A model generated the notes under the pieces. That model saw only the letters and a program-made list of their open reading frames with translations. It had not been told where the DNA came from and ran no database searches. This document shows positions 46,701-54,163 of a stretch of 64,000 bases of DNA, one piece after another. Both the position numbers and the translations under genes were made by a program. Each line of letters starts with the position of its first letter. Position 1 is the first letter of the stretch. Source of the stretch: Arcticibacter sp. (GTDB lineage Bacteria > Bacteroidota > Bacteroidia > 2-12-FULL-35-15); the NCBI GenBank assembly GCA_021155045.1, contig JAJNQB010000019.1, forward strand, positions 310,001 through 374,000, in the 5' to 3' direction.

Positions 46701-47296
46701 GAATCACCATCAATATCTGTTGAGCCATTGTTGAAACAGTAAGGCTGACCGACACAAACAAAAGGTATTGGAGGATTTGAAAATGTTGGAGAGCTATTGC
46801 AAGGAAAATTTAGGTTATCTAAATTTGCTTCAATGTAAATGTTTTGGCTGCCCGGGGCTTGAATTGTGCCTATTGCAGCATTTCTACAACATAAACTAAA
46901 ACTCATAACCCAGTCTGTACATTGTGCTGGTAAAGTTACAATACCTCTGTATATGTATTCTTGAACACCAGGGTAAGTCCCTCCAGAGCATTGTGTAGTC
47001 ATTGTAGCACATATAGGAGTTACTTCTATACCAGTGTTTACAATACGATTAAGTGTTGCACTAAAATTTTGGTTGCACGATGCAGATGAGATATTTATTG
47101 TGGCTGTATTTGGTGCTGCAACACCCGCGCAGTCACGATAAAAGGAGAGTGAAATTTGATATTGATTACCACCTAAGCATTGATAGGTTAAATCCGCACT
47201 TTGTGCATGTGAAGCATAAGCTTCATTTTGTGATTGAATAAACAATATTAAGAAACTTATTGCAACGAAAACTTTTGTAATTGTAGTTGTTTTCAT
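43736..47296 (-). CDS. SprB-repeat adhesin with type B C-terminal domain
   Basis: A 1186-residue surface protein. Signal peptide 1-28 (EAYA), then the shared N-terminal module (about 29-285: LTYQCLGGNQYQISLSFYRDC, CCRNA, IPFVCVGQPYCF, DIDGDSLYYTL, VMRDIQLRTITC). A cadherin/Ig-like domain (285-390) leads into five SprB repeats of about 75 residues (about 395-770; pattern CNGxxNGxAxVxAxGGxxPYTYxW ... VTDxNGC), then two Ig-like domains, two PKD domains (about 935-1090) and a CHU_C domain (FTPDGNGHNDYF, IFNRWGELIF, GWDGTAKGG, final VTLLKGE). SprB repeats name the gliding adhesin of F. johnsoniae, but most proteins with them have other or unknown roles. No SprF gene is adjacent. An unusually strong ribosome binding site precedes it. 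Confidence 0.9.
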   Translation of the reverse strand: MKTTTITKVFVAISFLILFIQSQNEAYASHAQSADLTYQCLGGNQYQISLSFYRDCAGVAAPNTATINISSASCNQNFSATLNRIVNTGIEVTPICATMTTQCSGGTYPGVQEYIYRGIVTLPAQCTDWVMSFSLCCRNAAIGTIQAPGSQNIYIEANLDNLNFPCNSSPTFSNPPIPFVCVGQPYCFNNGSTDIDGDSLYYTLITPQTSATTTVTYNAPYSAQQPLLSSPPVTFNNLTGDMCMTPTTLQVTVFTILVQEYRNEVLVGSVMRDIQLRTITCTNNNPYVNGINNTGTYSLTACAGTPINFNIPTFDADASQNVTITWNAGIAGATFTSSGGSRPTGTFSWTPTQASIGNASNCFTVTVQDNNCPYNGTQTYAFCINVTGIVINTSSTNANCGASNGTATVNVVSGTGPFTYSWSAGGNNPTQNGLSAGIYSVTVTSAGGCSSTASATVGSGAAPGNVNMSFTNISCYGGNNGTATANVNGGQQPYSYLWSNGANTASISNLTAGTYNLTVTTANGCTTNATVTITQPSSALSYSSSQTNVTCNGSNNGSASVLATGGTAPYTYIWNSTPTQTTSTASNLYAGSISVIVTDNNGCSITQSFIISEPSALNSNAMVINNITCNGLTNGQATVGASGGVGPYTYSWNTSPPQNMQTINGLGVGNYTATVVDANGCISSSSISITQPTPISLATAGFPTSCNGSCDGQAVVIPSGGSPTYTYQWMPNGGTSASANGLCSGTYNITITDNNGCTASTSVPVTQPAPISLTAAGTTTICSGQSTTINASATGGNGGYIYIWNGSMMGASQTVSPTSPTVYNVTVTDANGCSGNMASVNINVTSLTAANLTVSPSASICFGNSTIISSSVSGNTGPVTITWSNGLGNGNGPFTVSPTNSTTYTVTVTDACNNSIMGTIPVNVNPLPSISVNPISGIGCGEVNLGFVDNSTTNNGAQYNWNFGDGTSSNQVSPQHVFNQTGVYNITVTVTSAFGCVNAANTTATVVVNTPSKALFTAEAMDGTTISPIYKFVNNSLNYASHAWAFGDGGTSTQVNPQHTYAGKGEYLVTLITISSAGCRDSLSIPVEIKPEFTLYIPNAFTPDGNGHNDYFTAKGAEINEFSMMIFNRWGELIFETNNIYQGWDGTAKGGSVISQTGVYVYKINVKDFRNKNHDYTGHVTLLKGE

Positions 47297-47302
47297 AATA
47301 AA

Positions 47303-47307
47303 CCTCC
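47303..47307 (-). promoter_or_regulatory. Strong Shine-Dalgarno sequence
   Basis: CGGAGG on the minus strand with GGAGG at 47307-47303, six bases before the ATG at 47296. Good SD motifs are rare among the other genes of this window, as expected for the phylum. Confidence 0.55.
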
Positions 47308-47512
47308 GTTTTTAAAAAAAATGTAAAACAATAAATTAAGAACTCACTTCCTTCAACGCCCCGAATTTTAAAGAGTTTCAAAAAAGTTAATAAAAATGAT
47401 AAATTGTTAATGGGCTGAAATGCCTTAAAAATAAAAGGGTTCGGAAAAATGAAACTTTAAAAATTGATTGGCGTACAACAGCGTTAGTGGTCGTCAATAT
47501 CCAAAAAATCAA

Positions 47513-49603
47513 TTAAATTACCAATCCAATAATAACTACATCATCAACCTGTTCTAAAGAATCTTTCCAAGTATCAAATGTGTTTGAAACGATTTCTTGC
47601 TGTGTACTAACAGGTTTATTGTAAATAGCTGCAAATAATTTTTTTAGTTGGGTATATTTAAATTTTTTTCCTTTTGGTCCTCCAAATTGGTCAGCAAACC
47701 CATCGCTAAATAAATAAACAGCATCTCCTTTTTGTAATTGAATTTTGTGGTTGGTGTAATTATCAACAATACCATCTAAATTGATTCCAATAGGAAATTT
47801 ATCTGCCTTGATTTCTTTCAATTCATTATTTGTTATATAATAAAGAGCATTAAATGCTCCAGCATATTGTAATTCATTTGTTTTAGTATTTAAAGTGCAT
47901 AATGATAAATCCATACCATCTTTTACTCCTTTTCCATCTTCCGATTGTCTGAGTGTTCTTGTAACTCCTGCATCTAAGTGTTTTAATATTTCAGATGGTT
48001 TTATTAGTCCTACTTCGTTTACTGCTTGCGTTAATAGATTAAACCCAACCACACTCATTAATGCGCCTGGTACGCCATGTCCTGTGCAATCAACTGCTGC
48101 AAAGCAGATATATTCATTTCTTTGTTCTATCCAATAAAAATCTCCGCTTACAATGTCTTTAGGGCGATAAAAAATAAAACTATTTGGTAATAATTTTTTC
48201 CAATGAGGTTCAGGAGGAAGAATAGATTCTTGAATTCGTTTAGCATAATTTATACTATCAGTAATCTCTTTTTTCTGTTGCGTAATTTCAATGTTTTGGT
48301 TTTCTAGTAAAATATTTGCTTTTTGTTTTAATTTGAATCTGCTGAATAAAAAAAGAGAAAGGGTTATAGCCAAAAGGATGGATGTGGTTAAAATAATCAT
48401 CCACATTTTATTTTTATTTAGTTGTAATGTTTGTATTTCAGATTCCTTTGTAATAAGCTCTAATTCTTTTTGTTTTTTTTCTGACTCATATTTTGTTTGA
48501 AGTTCATTTATTTGTTTGTTATTTTCAGTATTTAAAATGGAGTCTTTAATTTCAATCAACATTTTCTGATTTTCAAAAGCTTTTTTATAATTGCCCATTT
48601 TTGCGTAGGATTCAGTATATGTTTCATATCCATATCTTATCAATTCTTTTGCTCCTAATTCTTTTGAAATAGCCATTGCTTTTTCTACATACTGAAATCC
48701 ATCATCAAATTTTTGCCGATTACAATAATTGCTGCCGATACTGAAAAGAGTAATTGCTAAATTGTATTTATCTTTTAATTTTTCACGAATTTTTAGTGAT
48801 TGTTCGAAATACGAAAGTGCGATATCATATTTCCCTTCGTCTTCGTAAACACTACCAATGTTGTTCAGAGTAAGCGCTATTCCAGATTCGTCATTTGCTT
48901 CTTTTCTTGCTTCCAAAGCCTTTTTGTTAAACTCAAGACTTTTTGCAGTATCGCCTTTTAGTTTATAAATCAATGCAATATTATGTAAAGAATTGCCTAT
49001 ACCTTTTTTATTGTTTATTTCTCTTTTTATTTTTAGCGACTTGTTTTGATATTCTAAAGCTTCGTCATACTTCCCTTGAAATTTGTATATAAGAGCAATA
49101 TTATTATAAGTGCTTCCAAGCTGCCATTTGCTTCCGTTCGTCTCTTCTGAAATTTTCAATGATTTTAAGTAATAGTTAAGAGCTTTCCCATATTCTGCTT
49201 TATCATCATAAACCAAACCTATATTATTAAGAGCAACAGCAATTTTATTTTTATTGTTAATTTTTTTTGCAATAATCAATGATCGATTAAAGTTTTCTAA
49301 TGCTTTTTCATAGTCGCTTGAATAGTAGGAGATAAGTCCTATGTTATTATAGGAATTCATTTTCCCTTCATTATAATTTATTTTTTCTGAAAGTTTTAAT
49401 GATTCATTTGCAAGTTTAAGCGCTTCATCTGTTTTGTCGGCAGAATATTCATAAGCTAACTCGTTACTTGCTTTTATTCTTATTGTATCTGCAATTTTTT
49501 GGCTCAATAAATTTCTTAAACTATCAGATGTTGTCTTGTTTTGCGAAACAGAACAGTTCACAATTAGAAAAAAAGAAAGTGTATATAGAAATTGTTTTTT
49601 CAT
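47513..49603 (-). CDS. TPR sensor with SpoIIE-type PP2C phosphatase
   Basis: A 696-residue protein. Signal peptide 1-20 (CSVSQ), about eight TPR units (about 30-340) predicted outside the inner membrane, one membrane helix (about 397-417, MWMIILTTSILLAITLSLFLF), a coiled coil, the linker DSINYAKRIQESILPP and a SpoIIE serine phosphatase domain (about 455-696). Phosphatase metal-site motifs are present: SGDFYW, AAVDCTGHGVPGA, KDGMDLSL and FSDGFADQFGG. SpoIIE-type enzymes typically dephosphorylate an anti-anti-sigma (STAS) protein; no such partner is nearby. The ATG overlaps the stop of the preceding gene (TAATG), indicating translational coupling. Last gene of a three-gene cassette. Confidence 0.9.
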   Translation of the reverse strand: MKKQFLYTLSFFLIVNCSVSQNKTTSDSLRNLLSQKIADTIRIKASNELAYEYSADKTDEALKLANESLKLSEKINYNEGKMNSYNNIGLISYYSSDYEKALENFNRSLIIAKKINNKNKIAVALNNIGLVYDDKAEYGKALNYYLKSLKISEETNGSKWQLGSTYNNIALIYKFQGKYDEALEYQNKSLKIKREINNKKGIGNSLHNIALIYKLKGDTAKSLEFNKKALEARKEANDESGIALTLNNIGSVYEDEGKYDIALSYFEQSLKIREKLKDKYNLAITLFSIGSNYCNRQKFDDGFQYVEKAMAISKELGAKELIRYGYETYTESYAKMGNYKKAFENQKMLIEIKDSILNTENNKQINELQTKYESEKKQKELELITKESEIQTLQLNKNKMWMIILTTSILLAITLSLFLFSRFKLKQKANILLENQNIEITQQKKEITDSINYAKRIQESILPPEPHWKKLLPNSFIFYRPKDIVSGDFYWIEQRNEYICFAAVDCTGHGVPGALMSVVGFNLLTQAVNEVGLIKPSEILKHLDAGVTRTLRQSEDGKGVKDGMDLSLCTLNTKTNELQYAGAFNALYYITNNELKEIKADKFPIGINLDGIVDNYTNHKIQLQKGDAVYLFSDGFADQFGGPKGKKFKYTQLKKLFAAIYNKPVSTQQEIVSNTFDTWKDSLEQVDDVVIIGLVI

Positions 49604-52600
49604 TAAAATTTTATACCAATTACTAAAATATCGTCAACTTGTTCCAAACTTCCTTGCCAATTCGAAATTATTGTTTCTAATTTTTTGTCTTGTGCTTCCA
49701 TTGAAATTTCTTGAATTTCTATTAAAGTTTGATGAAAGCGCTTAACCATATATTTTTTCCCTTTTTCTCCACCAAACTGATCTGCAAAGCCATCGGTAGT
49801 CATATAAATAGAATCATTCTCTCGTAAATCTATTGAATGATTAGTAAATATGCGATCTTCATCCATTTGGTCGCCACCAATTGGTTGTTTGTTTGGTTTT
49901 ATTTCTTGTAACTTGCTATCTCTTATAAAAAGTAAGGATCGGTTTGCCCCAGCGTATTGTAGTTCCATTTTGTTGTTATTTATTACACAAATTGAAACAT
50001 CCATTCCATCCCTTGTTTCGCTATTTTCCATATCTTGTTTTAATGACTGACGAACTCTTTCATGCAATAAATTCAATATTTCAGAAGGCTTTGTGATATT
50101 TTTTTCTATAACAATTTCATTAAGTAAAGTATTTCCAATCATACTCATGAAAGCACCAGGGACTCCATGTCCAGTACAATCTACACATGCTATTATAAAA
50201 CAATTGTTATGGTTGGTAAACCAATAAAAATCTCCACTAACAACATCTCTTGGTTTAAAAAATATAAATGAGTTAGGGAAAGAATCTTTTATTTCATCTT
50301 TAATCGGCAAAATAGCTTCTTGTATCCGTTTAGCATAATTGATGCTTGATTTAATATCATTATAAGCAACTTCAATAATTGTATTTTTTTCAATTAATTC
50401 TTCTTTTTGTTTTACAACTTCTGTGGTTCTTTCTGTAACTATTCGCTCTAGTTTTATTTTTGCTACTCGGAGTTGATGAATACTAACTCGGACGGTTACA
50501 AATATTATTAATATAAAAATTACAAAATACATTACGAAAGCCCATGTTGTTCTATACCATGGCGGCAGAATTATAAATTGATATTCGGCTATACTACTTT
50601 CGTGATTGTATATGTTTTTTGCTTTTACTTTAAATGTGTATTCTCCTTCGGTAAGGTTGGTGTATTGCTTGGTATTATCATTCGACCATGGCGACCAGTC
50701 ATTTTCAAAACCGATAAGCTGGTAGCTAAAAACATTAGCATCTTCTCTTTCAAAAAATGGAGAGGCATATTCAAAAGAAATAGAATTAAATGTATATTCG
50801 ATAATATTTTTTTTATTTGTGGAGCTTGTATAGCCGCCAAATAATAGCGAATCATTCTTAAGTGTTACTTTTCGAATAAGGCAGTTGTAAGCTGGTTCGT
50901 AATCTTTATTAACTTTCGAATCGTATCTCACCAAAATATCAGTTAATCCAACCCATAAAATATATTGATTGTTTTGAAAATAAGAGTATCCATTTTCTTC
51001 TATCGAATGTAGTGCTTTTAATGTTTTTTTTCCTATAGGAATTGAGGGATTTAGTAGGTCTAAAATTATTCCATTGTGGTTAAAGGTTACGAAAAAATCA
51101 TTCTTAATGTAGAAACATTTTTTTTGCTCATCATCTAATTCTTTATCGTAAACATAAGTATCTGCAGAATGAATAAAATAAATGGAGTTATCATATTGTG
51201 CTAAGTAAACGGATTCATTTGGAATCCCTTTTGAACTATCATATTGTTTTATGATATAACTTAAATCATTGTTGAAAATTATTTTTAGCACTCCATTTTT
51301 TCTTGTTGATGCCCAAACTTCTCTTGTGTCTTTTCCGGGTACTTCTATAATATTCATTATATCAAGGGTTGTTAAATCTATGAATTTAACTGTTTCCCAT
51401 TTCCCACTTTTGTTTTCCAAAATTCTTAATCCATCTTTTTCTCCAACATACATAATATCAGGAGAGATAGTGGAATTGTGTATGAAATTCGAATAGGCTT
51501 TTGTTAATCTTTTCAATTTTTCATTTTCTATTTCAAATACGCCATCGCTGGTAGCAGCATAAATTTTATTTTTATGAATATTAAAATTCCAAACTTCAAA
51601 ATATGTGCCTTCAATTGCTTTAAACTTTAATGGTTGTGGTTCACCACTGTTGTTGTTGTTGTTTAAGTTGGATGTGTATATTCCAGAGGTTGTACCGATG
51701 TATATGTTATCGTTAAATATATAAATAGATTCAATATTTCCGCTAAAACCAGAACTTTGATTATAATAATAAAGAGGGGAATTGACGGAGACTTTACTAA
51801 TGCCATTGTTGCTACATAGCCACATTTCATTTTGATTGTCGAAAAAAATATTGGAGATAGATTCTTCGTTTAATCCGTCAGATTTTGTTATTGTTCTTAC
51901 AATTTCAAGTTTCGTATTTAAAAAATATACGCCAGCTCTCGTATTCATCACAAGGGTAGAATCATTAAACCATTTTACTCCTAATGGACCTTTTTCTAAT
52001 ATTATTTTTTCTGAACTTGGAGAAAGTTTTTTGATTTCTGATTTTTTTTCATCAATTATAAAAAAGCCATTATCAACTGATATTGCAAGCATTTTTCCAG
52101 ATTCATTCTTTCCATAATTAACCAAACCGATAAGTGGTTCATCGGCAAATACTTCCCCTTTTGAAATAAGAGTTACCTCTTTTCCATCAAAGGACATTAG
52201 TCCATTTTTTCTTTCTCGTACATATATTTTATTCCCTACTTTAAATGAAACCGAGGCAAAAGATGAATTGTTAGGCGGAGGTATTACACTTATTTTATTG
52301 TTTTTATATACGTATAAATTTTCGCTTGTTTGAAATACGATTGCATCATCAATTTCGTGAATTTCCCATATATCAGAAAATTTTTTTTGTTCGGTGTTAA
52401 GTAAATTTGTAAGCGACTCAAATTTTAATTCACCTTTTTCATTGGATTTTAAATAGCCAAAATCCCCCACAGCACCAACATATATTATTCCTTTATCATC
52501 GATATGTAGTGTTCGGATGGCAACGCCTTTGCTGATTGGTATAGCTCTCCAGTTTTTTCCATCGTATTCCAGAACATTGCTGCTGTTTCCAAAGTATAAT

Positions 52601-52758
52601 ACTCCTCTATTGTCTTGAACACAATACCACATTTGAGTAAAGCCCTTGTATTCTTTTGTTGTATAATTTCTAATTCGATAGCCACTATTTTGGGCAATTA
52701 AATTAGATATAAACAAAATCTGAAAAGCAATAACTGTTGTTTTTTTTATAAAGCCCAC
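49603..52758 (-). CDS. Propeller/Y_Y_Y sensor with SpoIIE-type PP2C phosphatase, GTG start
   Basis: A 1051-residue membrane sensor. Signal peptide 1-22 (LIAQ). A two-component-regulator-type double beta-propeller fills about 25-625 (blades such as ISNIFFDNQNEMWLCSNNGISK and IYIGTTSGIYTS). A Y_Y_Y domain follows (about 630-730, ENDWSPWSND, LTEGEYTFKVKAKN), then one membrane helix (about 735-757), a coiled coil with SSINYAKRIQEAILPI and a SpoIIE phosphatase domain (about 825-1051; SGDFYW, ACVDCTGHGVPGA, RDGMDVSI, TTDGFADQFGG). In the hybrid two-component systems of the phylum this sensor part is usually joined to a histidine kinase; here the output is a phosphatase. The start is GTG; no ATG precedes the signal peptide. 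It lies 13 bases after the TPR sensor gene. Confidence 0.9.
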   Translation of the reverse strand: MGFIKKTTVIAFQILFISNLIAQNSGYRIRNYTTKEYKGFTQMWYCVQDNRGVLYFGNSSNVLEYDGKNWRAIPISKGVAIRTLHIDDKGIIYVGAVGDFGYLKSNEKGELKFESLTNLLNTEQKKFSDIWEIHEIDDAIVFQTSENLYVYKNNKISVIPPPNNSSFASVSFKVGNKIYVRERKNGLMSFDGKEVTLISKGEVFADEPLIGLVNYGKNESGKMLAISVDNGFFIIDEKKSEIKKLSPSSEKIILEKGPLGVKWFNDSTLVMNTRAGVYFLNTKLEIVRTITKSDGLNEESISNIFFDNQNEMWLCSNNGISKVSVNSPLYYYNQSSGFSGNIESIYIFNDNIYIGTTSGIYTSNLNNNNNSGEPQPLKFKAIEGTYFEVWNFNIHKNKIYAATSDGVFEIENEKLKRLTKAYSNFIHNSTISPDIMYVGEKDGLRILENKSGKWETVKFIDLTTLDIMNIIEVPGKDTREVWASTRKNGVLKIIFNNDLSYIIKQYDSSKGIPNESVYLAQYDNSIYFIHSADTYVYDKELDDEQKKCFYIKNDFFVTFNHNGIILDLLNPSIPIGKKTLKALHSIEENGYSYFQNNQYILWVGLTDILVRYDSKVNKDYEPAYNCLIRKVTLKNDSLLFGGYTSSTNKKNIIEYTFNSISFEYASPFFEREDANVFSYQLIGFENDWSPWSNDNTKQYTNLTEGEYTFKVKAKNIYNHESSIAEYQFIILPPWYRTTWAFVMYFVIFILIIFVTVRVSIHQLRVAKIKLERIVTERTTEVVKQKEELIEKNTIIEVAYNDIKSSINYAKRIQEAILPIKDEIKDSFPNSFIFFKPRDVVSGDFYWFTNHNNCFIIACVDCTGHGVPGAFMSMIGNTLLNEIVIEKNITKPSEILNLLHERVRQSLKQDMENSETRDGMDVSICVINNNKMELQYAGANRSLLFIRDSKLQEIKPNKQPIGGDQMDEDRIFTNHSIDLRENDSIYMTTDGFADQFGGEKGKKYMVKRFHQTLIEIQEISMEAQDKKLETIISNWQGSLEQVDDILVIGIKF

Positions 52759-52771
52759 AATTAAAAATACA

Positions 52772-54049
52772 TTATTTTTTTATTCTATTTATATTTTTCT
52801 CGATATACTTTTCTTTTGGGAGTAAAGATTGTTGAATACGTTTAGCATAATGAATACTGTCAAGTATTTCTTTTTGCTTTTTGTCCACTATTTCTTTTTG
52901 TAATTCAACTTCTTTTTTTTGTTCTGATATTAAAATATTTGCTTTCTGTTTGTTTTTATAGCTAAGAAAAATGGCACCAATTATAAGTATCAAAAGTGCT
53001 GAAAAAATGTATAAATACATTGTTTTAGTGGATTGTTGTTCCAGTTTTACTTCTTTTATTTCATTTTCTTTATTTAAATTTTCAATTTGTAATTGTTTTT
53101 TTTCATTTTGATACTTTGCCTCCATTTCATTTACTTGCCTGGCATTTTGTTCGTTGTATATACTATCTTTTAAATCAGAAAACATAGAAAAATAGGTGTA
53201 TGCTCTTTCAAAGTCGTTTTTTTTGAAATAAACATCAGACACCATTTTGTATGAATGTTTTAATAAATCTGTGTAATTTATTTTTTTAGAAAGATTAATA
53301 CATTTGTTGAAGTTATTTAAAGCGTTATCATATTCTTTCATTTGCATATACACTTCACCAATATTTGTATAATTTATAGCAATAGATTTGCTGTCATTTG
53401 ATTCTAACCTCAATTTTAAGCCTTTATTTAAGTAAGCTATTGCATTTTTATATTTGTTTTGTGAAGCATAAATTTCTGCCAAATAATTGTAACAGTAGGA
53501 TTCTCCTAACTTGTTTTTTACTTGTTGGTATATTTTTAGAGATTTTGTAAAATAATCAATAGCTAATAAAGTATCATTATTTAATTGGTGTATCAATCCA
53601 ATATCTCCTAATGATGACGCCATAGCAGAGGAGTCGTTAATTGATTTTGCTAAATTATATCCTGCTGTAAATTGTTCTAATGAAGATTTTAAATTGTTTT
53701 GTTTTTTATAAAATGTACCATATAGATTGTACATAGAAATTAAAATATCAGAATAGTTTTCTCTTTCCGCAATTTTTACTGCTTGCTGATAATATTCCAA
53801 TGTTTTTGGATAGTTTCCTTTAAAATAGTTAGCAAGACCTTTATATTTATATCCTTCCGAAAGCGCATGATAGTTGTTTTCTTTTTTAGCCAGAGCAATC
53901 AATTTGTCTGAAAAAAATATACTGCTATCTAAGTTAGCATCAATAGTCCTTTTACAATTTTGCAAAAATAGTTCTATAGTATTAGCCTTTGTGGGATTGC
54001 AGATGATAATTAGTATAAAAATTAAAATTACCTTTAATAGCGATTTCAT
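52772..54049 (-). CDS. TPR membrane sensor lacking an output domain, first gene of phosphatase cassette
   Basis: A 425-residue protein from the ATG at 54049 (MKSLLK); an in-frame TTG four codons earlier would only lengthen the signal peptide. Signal peptide about 1-22 (NPTKA), about seven TPR units (to about 285), a coiled coil, one membrane helix (about 340-362, TMYLYIFSALLILIIGAIFLSY) and a second coiled coil ending DSIHYAKRIQQSLLP plus 14 residues (NINRIKK). The tail matches that of the 42119-43663 protein and lacks the phosphatase that follows this linker in its two downstream neighbours. Only 13 bases separate it from the next gene, so the three are surely co-transcribed. It may form mixed complexes with the two phosphatases (inference). 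Confidence 0.85.
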   Translation of the reverse strand: MKSLLKVILIFILIIICNPTKANTIELFLQNCKRTIDANLDSSIFFSDKLIALAKKENNYHALSEGYKYKGLANYFKGNYPKTLEYYQQAVKIAERENYSDILISMYNLYGTFYKKQNNLKSSLEQFTAGYNLAKSINDSSAMASSLGDIGLIHQLNNDTLLAIDYFTKSLKIYQQVKNKLGESYCYNYLAEIYASQNKYKNAIAYLNKGLKLRLESNDSKSIAINYTNIGEVYMQMKEYDNALNNFNKCINLSKKINYTDLLKHSYKMVSDVYFKKNDFERAYTYFSMFSDLKDSIYNEQNARQVNEMEAKYQNEKKQLQIENLNKENEIKEVKLEQQSTKTMYLYIFSALLILIIGAIFLSYKNKQKANILISEQKKEVELQKEIVDKKQKEILDSIHYAKRIQQSLLPKEKYIEKNINRIKK

Positions 54050-54163
54050 AGAATAAGACAACTAAATTAGTTCATTTAATGCTAGAAGAGGATTTATTTA
54101 GAATTTTTTTTAATCTGTTTTATTCATAAATTAGCCTAATAAATATTATTATCCCTGATTAGT

